A DNA stretch of 5,775 nt from Vampirovibrionales bacterium (GTDB lineage Bacteria > Cyanobacteriota > Vampirovibrionia > Vampirovibrionales > JAJTHC01). The position numbers were made by a program, and so were the translations under genes. The stretch spans positions 1-5,775 of the forward strand of contig JAJTHC010000123.1 in assembly GCA_021299615.1 (NCBI GenBank), read 5' to 3'. Positions 1 to 5,634 of this stretch are shown here, piece by piece; within the stretch, counting starts at the first letter, position 1; every line of letters starts with the position of its first letter. The notes beneath the pieces are model-generated. The model did not search any database and had not been told where the DNA came from. It was given only the letters and a program-made list of their open reading frames with translations.

Positions 1-2
1 TG

Positions 3-122
3 TCGATACTCGCCTTGCTTCTGCACGGCGTTTTCATCTTCGCCTCCCCCACCCACGCCCAAATCCCCCTCATCGCCCTGCTTTGGGTCGGTGCCGTCCC
101 CCTCACACATCTGCGAGTCTAG
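3..122 (+). CDS. C-terminal end of a hydrophobic membrane protein (5' end outside window)
   Basis: An open frame enters from the left edge and gives 39 residues (SILALLLHGVFIFASP... ending PLTHLRV) before a TAG stop at 120-122. Two hydrophobic stretches, LALLLHGVFIFA and IPLIALLWVGAVPL, separated by a short polar turn, look like the last one or two membrane helices of an integral membrane protein. No family can be named from so little. The stretch is visibly richer in C than the rest of the window. The stop codon, and probably the last eight or so codons, fall inside repeat copy 1: the DNA for VPLTHLRV-stop aligns without gaps to the repeat at 2326-2477 read on its other strand. The natural C-terminus may therefore have been replaced. 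The opposite strand is also open here but would encode a Gly/Asp-rich low-complexity peptide, so the plus-strand hydrophobic reading is preferred. Confidence 0.6.
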   Translation, partial: SILALLLHGVFIFASPTHAQIPLIALLWVGAVPLTHLRV

Positions 123-185
123 GCTCCTAGAATAGCCTAAGTACAGAAAACTCTAAACTTGGCTCTAATCGTTTAGATGGCATAA
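96..185 (+). repeat. Palindromic repeat copy 1 (right half only)
   Basis: This is the right half of the interspersed repeat also found at 2326-2477 (inverted) and from 5630 to the window end. It has the near-palindromic block TCTAGGCTCCTAG at 118-130, preceded by CATCTGCGAG, which matches CATCTACGAG of copy 2. It is followed by TAGCCTAAGTACAGAAAACT, which matches the right flank of copy 3. It ends in AATCGTTTAGATGGCATAA (167-185), which matches the TIR-like end of copy 2, AATCGTTTAAATGGTATGA. The left-half block GTTGTCGCTACGATT is absent and coding sequence stands in its place, so this copy is truncated or was formed by recombination. Alignment to copy 2 is convincing back to about 96 and becomes weak before that. 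Confidence 0.75.
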
Positions 186-186
186 A
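159..186 (+). promoter_or_regulatory. Possible promoter for the C39-like peptidase gene
   Basis: A -35-like TTGGCT (159-164; 4 of 6 to TTGACA) and a -10-like CATAAA (181-186; 4 of 6 to TATAAT) are 16 bp apart, about 55 bp before the chosen start at 242. The -10 lies in the outer edge of repeat copy 1, so the repeat may supply this gene's promoter. The match is moderate and found by eye. Confidence 0.3.
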
Positions 187-229
187 GAATAGGGGGATCT
201 TGCATTGTGTGCTATACTGGCAAACAAGA

Positions 230-234
230 AAGGA
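230..234 (+). promoter_or_regulatory. Ribosome binding site that decides the peptidase start
   Basis: AAGGA lies 7 bases before the ATG at 242. It favours that ATG over an in-frame TTG at 200. The ATG start also puts a basic n-region directly before the hydrophobic signal segment. Confidence 0.6.
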
Positions 235-241
235 TGAAAAA

Positions 242-1198
242 ATGTTTCCCTTGAAACCCCGATTGAACTCTATTAAGTTATGCTCTCTCTCTTTTTTGAT
301 CATTTCCTTTCTTTTTGTTGAGGGGATTCTGCCGAATGACACGATTGCCAAAGGGACTGAACCTGTTATGCCTAAACCCACTGTTTCCCAAGCTACGTTT
401 AATCAATCGCTTAAAACCTTAGCACAATCTCCCAACGTCTACCGCTTTATGAGCCAGCATGACACCAAACACCCCACCGTTTATTGTGCCCCAACTGTTT
501 TAGCGATGGCATTTTCGCCCTATGTTGACGACTCTACCCCCCATTCCCCCACGGATGCTGTGGAAAGCTTCGCCAAAGAACTCGGTACCTGCCCTCGCTC
601 AGGGACGACAGTGCTTCAAATTTTAAATGATTTAAATCACTTCAATGCCAAAGTTCCTCACGCCTCTCACGCCATCAACGCCCCAATATGGAATGATGTG
701 TGGTACCAAGGCATCCACCGAGTACCTGCTCATTATTATCATAACCGCAAGCACAATGCCCAGTGGGCAAGTCTAAATGCGGATGTCCTTAATGCCCTGA
801 ACGAAGGGGGCATTGTCATCGCACATTTGGGTTGGTATGTGGAAGACGTCGAGCAGAAACGCTTTTTGCGAAAGGGTGGGCATTACGTGTTGGTCACCGC
901 AGTGTATGAATCCCCTGACGCCGTAGGGCATTATTTGGTGGAGATCTTGGATCCTTTAGACACAGTAGATGCCTTCACGTCACGTTTTCCACGCTTGAGG
1001 TTGGATTTACGCCTGTTGAGTGAAGAAAAAAAGTCGTTTAAAGTGGTGGATTCGTCTAAGCAGTTTAGGCCACGCCAAGCAGGAGCCGCCCTCTTTCAGC
1101 CCACGCCTCCGCCAGCGAAGGTGGGTGAATATAGAACGTTTTTAGATGGTTTTGTGGTGTTGACGAAAAAAATTAAGCTTGAATACGTTTCAGTTTAA
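242..1198 (+). CDS. Exported C39-like (papain-fold) cysteine peptidase family protein
   Basis: This 318-residue protein starts MFPLKPRLNSIKL and continues into a hydrophobic stretch, CSLSFLIISFLFVEGIL, consistent with a signal peptide or N-terminal anchor; no lipobox is evident. The mature part resembles the Peptidase_C39_2 family of papain-like folds. A candidate nucleophile lies in TVYCAPTVLAMAF (Cys82), a His in RKGGHYVLVTAV (His214), and an Asp in VEILDPLD (Asp237), giving Cys-His-Asp in the expected order and spacing. The Gly-Gly-His-Tyr-Val motif before a beta strand is typical of the family. It probably acts outside the cytoplasm. No ABC transporter or bacteriocin gene is adjacent, so a role in leader-peptide cleavage is not supported, and the substrate is unknown. 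An alternative in-frame TTG at 200 would add 14 residues, but RBS spacing and the signal-peptide shape favour 242. The 3' end overlaps the convergent kinase gene by 26 bp. Confidence 0.75.
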   Translation: MFPLKPRLNSIKLCSLSFLIISFLFVEGILPNDTIAKGTEPVMPKPTVSQATFNQSLKTLAQSPNVYRFMSQHDTKHPTVYCAPTVLAMAFSPYVDDSTPHSPTDAVESFAKELGTCPRSGTTVLQILNDLNHFNAKVPHASHAINAPIWNDVWYQGIHRVPAHYYHNRKHNAQWASLNADVLNALNEGGIVIAHLGWYVEDVEQKRFLRKGGHYVLVTAVYESPDAVGHYLVEILDPLDTVDAFTSRFPRLRLDLRLLSEEKKSFKVVDSSKQFRPRQAGAALFQPTPPPAKVGEYRTFLDGFVVLTKKIKLEYVSV

Positions 1199-2285
1199 AG
1201 TAAAAACGACTACCCTTGCCTGCTTCACTTTCCACCCAAATATCGCCTTCATGGGCTTGCATAATATGCTTGACAATTGAAAGCCCCAAGCCAGTCCCTG
1301 ACAAATGCTTAGAACGGGTTTTGTCCACTCGGTAAAAGCGTTCAAACAAACGAGGAATAAACTTGGCTTCAATCCCAATGCCTTCATCTTTCAAACAAAA
1401 TACCAGCCATTCCCCTGTATCTTCAACCGAAAGCGTCACATTACTTTGATTAGGACTATACTTAATGGCATTTTCAATCAAGTTGGCAAACACTTGTTCC
1501 ATACTTGAAATATGAGCCAACACCTTCGGAAGATGTTCAAGAGATCCATCAATGTGGATTTGAATGCCTTTACTCGCTGCCCGAGCCTGGCTTAATGCCA
1601 CCACTCGTTCAATGGCGTGATCTAACACCACGGCTTCCATCGGCAAGGTGAAGTTGTCCGCCTCAAAGCGAGACAAATCGAGGAGTTCTTCCACCATAGT
1701 GGTTAATCGATTGGCGTGTTGTTCCATGATTTTAATGAAGTCTATGGCGAGTTCCGTGTCATGTATGGCTCCAGAAAGCAGGGTTTCCGCATAGCCTTTC
1801 AGTACAGAAAGAGGCGTGCGAAGTTCATGGCTCACATTGGCGACAAAATCCTTACGCATTTTTTCATTCAACACCACTTTTGTTTTATCTTCAAACACGA
1901 AAGCTAGCACATTGGGGGTGTTTTTGGCTGCGGTATTACATTTCACAACTTTGATTTCAAAGTAAGAACGTAACTGCGAAAGGGGCTTAAAAGAAAGACT
2001 TAATGTTTGAATATCGCCTGTGTCTATCGCTTGCTTGCCTGCATCCATCAGTTGTTCGGCACCTTGTAGGGGGGTTTCTGAAAAGCAAGACAACGATTTA
2101 CCCACTAAGCTTAGTTGACCTAACCCCATTTTTTGTTTCAGAATATCATTTAGCCATAGAATTTCAAGGGACGCATCACAAAGCATAACGCCTTGCCCCA
2201 TTTGCGTGAGTGCCAAAAGCCAAGGGTTATTGGCTTCATCCAAAAGCGGGGGGGCGAGCTTGGCAAGGGTCTCAACGTTAATCAT
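1173..2285 (-). CDS. Soluble PAS-domain sensor histidine kinase (PhoR-like)
   Basis: This 370-residue kinase has an N-terminal PAS-like sensor (about residues 22-135, GVMLCDASLEILWLND), then a HisKA dimerisation/phosphoacceptor domain with the H-box FVANVSHELRTPL (His153). A HATPase_c domain follows, with N-box FANLIENAIKYS (Asn268/Asn272), G1 box KDEGIGI (Asp300), F-box LFERFYRVDKTRS and G2 box GTGLGLSIVK. All boxes needed for autophosphorylation are intact. The overall order resembles the cytoplasmic part of PhoR/WalK-type kinases. No membrane segment is visible, so it should be cytoplasmic or depend on a partner for input. No response regulator gene is adjacent, so the partner is unknown; the only receiver in the window, at 5071-5520, is separate. 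The ATG start is supported by AAAGGA (minus strand, 2294-2299) 8 bases upstream. Its promoter must lie in or beside the palindromic repeat at 2326-2477. Confidence 0.95.
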   Translation of the reverse strand: MINVETLAKLAPPLLDEANNPWLLALTQMGQGVMLCDASLEILWLNDILKQKMGLGQLSLVGKSLSCFSETPLQGAEQLMDAGKQAIDTGDIQTLSLSFKPLSQLRSYFEIKVVKCNTAAKNTPNVLAFVFEDKTKVVLNEKMRKDFVANVSHELRTPLSVLKGYAETLLSGAIHDTELAIDFIKIMEQHANRLTTMVEELLDLSRFEADNFTLPMEAVVLDHAIERVVALSQARAASKGIQIHIDGSLEHLPKVLAHISSMEQVFANLIENAIKYSPNQSNVTLSVEDTGEWLVFCLKDEGIGIEAKFIPRLFERFYRVDKTRSKHLSGTGLGLSIVKHIMQAHEGDIWVESEAGKGSRFYFKLKRIQA

Positions 2286-2322
2286 AGACTATGTCCTTTA
2301 AAAAAGATCCTGTTGAAACGTG

Positions 2323-2331
2323 TTTTCATAC
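2323..2331 (-). promoter_or_regulatory. Possible extended -10 at repeat edge, facing the kinase gene
   Basis: On the minus strand the repeat end reads ATGGTATGAAAAC. TATGAA (4 of 6 to TATAAT) preceded by TGG resembles an extended -10 and lies about 40 bases before the kinase ATG. No good -35 is visible. The equivalent place in copy 1 holds the -10-like CATAAA before the peptidase gene. This is speculative. Confidence 0.22.
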
Positions 2332-2477
2332 CATTTAAACGATTGAATAGCGTATAGGTGGATTCTAGGAGCCTAGACTCGTAGATGGGCGAGGTGTACA
2401 CAAACGTACATAAGCACATCGAGAATCGTAGCGACAACGAAGACGCCAGACGCTATTTAATCGTTTAATTGGTATCA
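2326..2477 (-). repeat. Palindromic repeat copy 2, complete 152-bp element
   Basis: The outer arms 2326-2353 and 2450-2477 are inverted repeats of each other, matching at 25 of 28 positions (arm begins TCATACCATTTAAACGATT). Inside lies the 74-bp core at 2365-2438, read on the minus strand as GTTGTCGCTACGATT, 46 bp, TCTAGGCTCCTAG. A bulged second stem forms between 2376-2387 (GACTCGTAGATG) and 2417-2427 (CATCGAGAATC). An inner hairpin TGTAC/GTACA (2395-2399 and 2406-2410) has a 6-base loop. The element occupies the divergent gap between the kinase and the LamB/YcsF gene and contains no convincing ORF. Size, intergenic position and imperfect palindromy resemble ERIC-type repeats or non-autonomous MITEs; the family itself is not one I recognise. 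Confidence 0.85.
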
Positions 2478-2503
2478 GTATTTAAACATAAAAGTGGGTC
2501 TTG

Positions 2504-2532
2504 TTCCAGTTTAGGATGATTTGTGATATAGT
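2504..2532 (+). promoter_or_regulatory. Possible promoter for the LamB/YcsF-family gene
   Basis: A good -10-like TATAGT (2527-2532; 5 of 6) sits about 40 bp before the ATG at 2572. The hexamer 17 bp upstream, TTCCAG (2504-2509), is a poor -35. TTGTTC at 2501 is better in sequence, but its 20-bp spacer is long. The -10 is the only convincing part. Confidence 0.3.
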
Positions 2533-2556
2533 AAGAAAACACATCAACTATTTTTG

Positions 2557-2561
2557 AAGGA
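2557..2561 (+). promoter_or_regulatory. Ribosome binding site of the LamB/YcsF-family gene
   Basis: AAGGA ends 10 bases before the ATG at 2572, and a second purine run, GAGGG, lies just before the ATG. This favours the ATG over an in-frame TTG at 2554, which would overlap the AAGGA itself. Confidence 0.5.
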
Positions 2562-2571
2562 ACAGAGGGTC

Positions 2572-3480
2572 ATGGTAACTAAAAGTTTTAGTGTTTCACA
2601 AGCTGAACTTGAAAAACGAGGCAAGCTCCTCAAAAAAAATACGCAACTCAAACGCTTTGTCGATCTGAACACCGATATTGCCCAAACGCGTGACTTGGCG
2701 TTTTGGGAAAGCGAAGAAGCTGAATCCCTTCTTTCTTCCGTTTCTAGCGTTAACTTACCTTGTTTTGTGCATGACGGTGTACCAGACAAAGTGCTTGAAC
2801 AAGCCGTAAAAGCCAAGGCGTTTGGTTGTGCTTTGGGGGCCCATATTGCTTACCCCGACCCTGTTTCTATGGGTTATGAACAATTGCCCTTAAGTCATGA
2901 ACAGCTGGAACAATGGATTTTGGTGCAATTGGGGGCGTTGTCCGCCGTATTAAAGCCTGAAGCTCTTAAAGTCGAACATGTACGCCCCCATGGAGCCTTG
3001 TACCAAGCTATGGCAAAAGATGCGGAAGTGGCGACTGCCGTTGCCAATGCCGTCGCCAAGTTTGATATTTGGTTGCCTTTAATCGGTTCTTACGGTACTT
3101 ATTTGGACGACTTGGAAAAATCACATAATGTGATTGTCGCACCTGAAATCATTTTAGGGAAACGTTATTTAGCCAGTGGTTTAGAAGCCCCTAAACAGCA
3201 CCATGAATGGTTAAGTCCTTCCGCTTCTTTAGAACAAGGGCGTTTATTGTTGGAATCTAACGAATTGGTCGCACAAAATGGCACACGCATGGCCTGCCAA
3301 TTTAAGACCCTCCACATTAGCCCTACCATGCCAAGTGCTTCGACTTTAGCAGAATCACTTGCTAATGAGCTAGGGCAAGCTATTCCTTTAAATGTCGCCA
3401 GTGCAGGCGAAAGTGGCTGGTTATTAGAATATGACAACCGTCAAGATGTAGTGCCTCATTGTCCTTACGAAGATTATTAG
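2572..3480 (+). CDS. Divergent LamB/YcsF-family protein (PxpA-like, 5-oxoprolinase subunit A relative)
   Basis: This 302-residue protein is longer than the usual roughly 250 residues. Family landmarks are recognisable in order: VDLNTD (residues 30-35; usual DLNxDLGE), SSVNLPCFVHDG (usual SSANIACGFHAGD), GAHIAYPD (89-96; usual GAHPGYPD), VRPHGALY (138-144; usual VKPHGALY) and EIILGKRYL (usual EVFADRxY). In the family, PxpA works with PxpB and PxpC to hydrolyse 5-oxoproline to glutamate. Here several conserved acidic or glycine residues are changed: the GE after DLN-D is AQ, the Asp of HAGD is Val70, the Asp of FADR is replaced, and the late HGD motif reads HIS (248-250). There are also about 20 extra N-terminal residues and a C-terminal tail rich in acidic and aromatic residues. 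No pxpB/pxpC genes lie beside it. It is confidently this fold family, but 5-oxoprolinase activity is doubtful and the real substrate is unknown. Confidence 0.8.
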   Translation: MVTKSFSVSQAELEKRGKLLKKNTQLKRFVDLNTDIAQTRDLAFWESEEAESLLSSVSSVNLPCFVHDGVPDKVLEQAVKAKAFGCALGAHIAYPDPVSMGYEQLPLSHEQLEQWILVQLGALSAVLKPEALKVEHVRPHGALYQAMAKDAEVATAVANAVAKFDIWLPLIGSYGTYLDDLEKSHNVIVAPEIILGKRYLASGLEAPKQHHEWLSPSASLEQGRLLLESNELVAQNGTRMACQFKTLHISPTMPSASTLAESLANELGQAIPLNVASAGESGWLLEYDNRQDVVPHCPYEDY

Positions 3481-3514
3481 ACCCTTTACGCAGGATGGCA
3501 CGTTTACCTTGGTG

Positions 3515-3532
3515 AATGTTAACACATTTTTT
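3515..3532 (+). terminator. Weak Rho-independent-type terminator after the LamB/YcsF-family gene
   Basis: A short A/T-rich hairpin AATGT-TAAC-ACATT (3515-3528) runs into a T tract reaching 3532, about 35 bp after the stop codon. The stem is only 5 bp and not GC-rich, so termination strength is uncertain. Confidence 0.35.
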
Positions 3533-3581
3533 CTTATTTCTGTTTTAATGAGAGTGTAAGACTATTTTACAGTACATTATA

Positions 3582-3586
3582 GAAGG
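3582..3586 (+). promoter_or_regulatory. Ribosome binding site supporting the GTG start of the YvcK-like gene
   Basis: GAAGG ends 9 bases before GTG at 3596. With MAKSHSFLKTL leading into the first membrane segment, this supports the GTG as the real start. Confidence 0.5.
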
Positions 3587-3595
3587 TTTACCACT

Positions 3596-4948
3596 GTGGC
3601 AAAATCCCATTCTTTTCTAAAGACTTTGACGTGGATGCTTCCGGGTTATGAAATAAAGCGTTGGCTCTTAATGTTTGCGGTGGGTTTCTCTTCGCTTGTG
3701 CTGGGCGTTGCCATTTTGTTTAACCTGCAACCTGTGACGTTTATTTTAAATATGATTAAATGGCTGGCGACTCTTGCCCCTTCCCATGTGACAGGCTCTA
3801 TTTTGTTGGCGTTAGGGATCGGCTTTTTGGTGTTTGGCTACCTGCGTACACGCAAAACCATGAACACTGTGATGGGTGAAAACGGCTGGGTCAGTAAGTT
3901 TATGGATGATCTGTACAAAAATCATAAGCTCGCCAGAGGACCCAAAATCGTCGCTATTGGCGGAGGCACAGGGCTTTCCACCTTATTGCGAGGACTCAAA
4001 AATTATACCAATAACATTACGGCGATTGTCACCGTCGGCGATGATGGCGGAAGTAGTGGCATTCTGCGAGAAGATCACGGCATCATTCCCCCTGGTGATA
4101 TTCGCAATTGTATTGCGGCTTTAGCCAGTGAAGAAGAATTGATGACTTCTTTATTCCAGTACCGTTTTAAAAGCGGTGGAGGCTTAGGGGGGCATAGCTT
4201 TGGCAACCTCTTTTTAACGGCGATGTCTGCCGTGACTGGCGATATGCTTTCAGCGATTCGCACCTCTTCAAACGTCTTAAACATTCGAGGCAGGGTCTTG
4301 CCTTCCACGCTTGAGCCGATTACCCTTGTCGCAGAAATGGAAGACGGTTCCTTGATTCGTGGGGAATCTCAAATCCCTGAAGCGAAGGGGAAAATCAAGC
4401 GATTGTTATGTGAACCATACAATGCTAAACCTACGGATGAGGCGATTGAAGCCATTTTACAGGCGGATGTCATCATCCTAGGGCCAGGGAGCTTGTTTAC
4501 AAGTGTGATTCCCAACCTGTTGCTACGAGAAATTCGTGAAGCCATGCAAGCCAATACCCATGCTCCTAAAATCTACGTGGCGAATATCGTCACCCAACCC
4601 GGTGAAACCGATGAGATGAGCCTAAGCCAGCATGTGGAAGCCATTGAAGCCCATGCGGATCATCTCTTTCAGTTTGATATGGTGGTGGCATCTTCCGCAT
4701 TACCTGAAAATTTGGTGGCACGTTATGAACGTTATGAATCACCGCCTGTTGCCTTAGATGCAGAGCGTTTACGGATCCGTGGTACGGAAGTGTTGTTGCG
4801 TCCGATTGTGGCAGAGTTTACAGCGGGGAATAAGACCTTGCGTCACAATCCGAATAAGGTGGCTCGTGTTGTGGTGTCTTGGTTGCGGAAGTATCAGCGT
4901 CAGCATCGTAAAACTATTCAAGTTACGCCTGTTTTGGCAGAAGTTTAG
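3596..4948 (+). CDS. yvcK: Membrane-anchored YvcK/CofD-family protein (gluconeogenesis factor type)
   Basis: This is a 450-residue protein with a GTG start. Residues 22-45 (WLLMFAVGFSSLVLGVAILF) and 65-83 (TGSILLALGIGFLVFGYLR) are two membrane segments, followed by a basic linker. The cytoplasmic CofD/YvcK domain begins at about 116: KIVAIGGGTGLSTLLRGLK (nucleotide-sugar binding Gly-rich loop), TVGDDGGSSGILRED (145-160), GIIPPGDIRNCIAAL, GLGGHSFGNLFLTAM (196-210), DVIILGPGSLFTSVIPNLL (291-309) and IVTQPGETDEMS. These are the hallmark motifs of YvcK, which in Bacillus binds UDP-sugars and is needed for cell shape and growth on gluconeogenic carbon sources. The related CofD enzymes make coenzyme F420. 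Firmicute YvcK is about 320 residues and lacks the membrane part; the longer form is, as far as I know, common in cyanobacteria and relatives. No F420 genes or the usual rapZ (yvcJ) and whiA neighbours are present. Confidence 0.92.
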   Translation: MAKSHSFLKTLTWMLPGYEIKRWLLMFAVGFSSLVLGVAILFNLQPVTFILNMIKWLATLAPSHVTGSILLALGIGFLVFGYLRTRKTMNTVMGENGWVSKFMDDLYKNHKLARGPKIVAIGGGTGLSTLLRGLKNYTNNITAIVTVGDDGGSSGILREDHGIIPPGDIRNCIAALASEEELMTSLFQYRFKSGGGLGGHSFGNLFLTAMSAVTGDMLSAIRTSSNVLNIRGRVLPSTLEPITLVAEMEDGSLIRGESQIPEAKGKIKRLLCEPYNAKPTDEAIEAILQADVIILGPGSLFTSVIPNLLLREIREAMQANTHAPKIYVANIVTQPGETDEMSLSQHVEAIEAHADHLFQFDMVVASSALPENLVARYERYESPPVALDAERLRIRGTEVLLRPIVAEFTAGNKTLRHNPNKVARVVVSWLRKYQRQHRKTIQVTPVLAEV

Positions 4949-4995
4949 ACGCTTGAAAGCCTCGTGCGGTGATTTTACACCATATAGGGGATGTG

Positions 4996-5024
4996 TTGAG
5001 AGCATCGTTTTGTTATCGTTTACT
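4996..5024 (+). promoter_or_regulatory. Possible promoter for the receiver-domain gene
   Basis: TTGAGA (4996-5001; 5 of 6 to the -35 consensus) and TTTACT (5019-5024; 4 of 6 to the -10) are exactly 17 bp apart. They lie in the 122-bp gap after the YvcK-like gene, about 45 bp before the ATG at 5071. This suggests the receiver gene can be transcribed independently of yvcK. Confidence 0.35.
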
Positions 5025-5059
5025 TAACGTACACCTCAAGGTCAGCTTAAAGCTAGCAC

Positions 5060-5064
5060 AAGGA
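5060..5064 (+). promoter_or_regulatory. Ribosome binding site that decides the receiver gene start
   Basis: AAGGA lies 6 bases before the first of three consecutive ATG codons (5071, 5074, 5077). It favours one of these over the upstream in-frame GTG at 4969, which would add 34 residues of non-domain sequence overlapping the candidate promoter. Confidence 0.55.
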
Positions 5065-5070
5065 TTAAAC

Positions 5071-5520
5071 ATGATGATGTCCCTTCTCAACACAAGCCTT
5101 CGCAGTAGCCGCCATACACGCCGTTCAAAAACAAGCCCTTCCGCCACGCCCACCGTTTGGATCGTGGAAGATGAACGCAAATGGCAAGACGCCTTTTCGC
5201 TTTTGATTGGCATGGCGTTCGCCAATGTTCATATTCAGCTTGCCGATTGTGCCGAAAAAACGCAAGATTGGTTGACCCTTAGTGCCAAGCAAACGGCTCC
5301 CCAGTGGGCGGATGTCGTGTTAATGGATTGGCAGCTCGCCAATGGGGATGACGGCTTGGCGTTGGTGAATGCTTGGGTGGCTCAAGGTTTGCCAGCCGAA
5401 CGAGTGATTATCGTGAGTGGGGCGGATGATGTGCCGTCGCATCCTTACACGGTGGTGACTAAATCGCAGGCGGGGGCTTTGCTGGTGCCGACTCTATTGC
5501 AAATGGTGAATAAAATCTAG
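5071..5520 (+). CDS. Stand-alone response-regulator receiver-domain protein
   Basis: This 149-residue protein begins with three Met codons and a basic, Ser/Thr/Arg-rich leader (residues 8-27). A CheY-like receiver follows: VWIVEDERKWQDAF (acidic pocket Glu33/Asp34), ADVVLMDWQL (phosphoacceptor Asp86), RVIIVSGADD (conserved Ser116 at the T/S position) and VVTKSQAG (conserved Lys131). All residues needed to accept and switch on phosphate are present. There is no DNA-binding or other output domain, so it would act by protein contact or as a phosphate relay or sink, which is an inference. It lies 122 bp after the YvcK-like gene in the same direction. Its last 27 bp overlap the 3' end of the minus-strand CCA-enzyme fragment. 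The kinase partner is not evident; the histidine kinase 2.8 kb upstream is a candidate by proximity only. Confidence 0.82.
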   Translation: MMMSLLNTSLRSSRHTRRSKTSPSATPTVWIVEDERKWQDAFSLLIGMAFANVHIQLADCAEKTQDWLTLSAKQTAPQWADVVLMDWQLANGDDGLALVNAWVAQGLPAERVIIVSGADDVPSHPYTVVTKSQAGALLVPTLLQMVNKI

Positions 5521-5634
5521 TGCCTCTGCTTCATTGTGGATGCGTCCCAAGGCTTGGGCGTCTTTGAGCTGTGCGAGGATTTCACCCACCTTCGGGCTAG
5601 GGGGAATGCCCAACGCCTGCATGATGCTTTCATA
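5494..5634 (-). pseudogene. cca: C-terminal fragment of CCA tRNA nucleotidyltransferase, cut by a repeat
   Basis: A minus-strand frame reads YESIMQALGIPPSPKVGEIL..., 46 residues ending FIHHLQ and a stop at 5494-5496. The block ALGIPPSPKVGEIL followed by LKDAQALGRIHNEAEALDFI closely resembles the conserved C-terminal end of bacterial CCA-adding enzymes and poly(A) polymerase relatives, which usually read ALGIPPGPxVGxIL then a G-rich turn and a TxEEAL helix. These enzymes add or repair the 3' CCA of tRNA. Immediately upstream in frame is TAG (5635-5637), exactly where repeat copy 3 begins, so the coding sequence is severed from the catalytic head, polymerase and RNA-binding regions. The rest may lie beyond the right edge, on the far side of the repeat. 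An internal ATG (fifth codon) exists, but a 42-residue product would have no catalytic part. The 3' end overlaps the receiver gene by 27 bp. Confidence 0.72.

Noticed and set aside
1..120. Open minus-strand frame across the left edge
   Set aside because: It gives a Gly/Asp-rich low-complexity peptide, whereas the plus-strand frame gives a coherent membrane-protein C-terminus.
200..241. TTG at 200 as start of the peptidase gene
   Set aside because: The 14 extra residues separate the basic n-region from the N-terminus. AAGGA is better placed for the ATG at 242, although AGGGGG before the TTG leaves a small doubt.
2326..2477. Integron attC site
   Set aside because: No paired RYYYAAC/GTTRRRY boxes at the ends, no integrase, and the flanking genes are housekeeping-type in mixed orientations rather than cassettes.
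2326..2477. Retron msr-msd or other RT-linked ncRNA
   Set aside because: No reverse transcriptase gene is in the window, and multiple dispersed copies fit an interspersed repeat better.
5044..5054. Small palindrome AGCTTAAAGCT before the receiver gene as an operator
   Set aside because: It is 11 bp, occurs once and is AT-rich, so chance is an adequate explanation.
4969..5070. GTG at 4969 as start of the receiver gene
   Set aside because: The 34 added residues are not part of the receiver domain, and the AAGGA at 5060 points to the ATG cluster at 5071.
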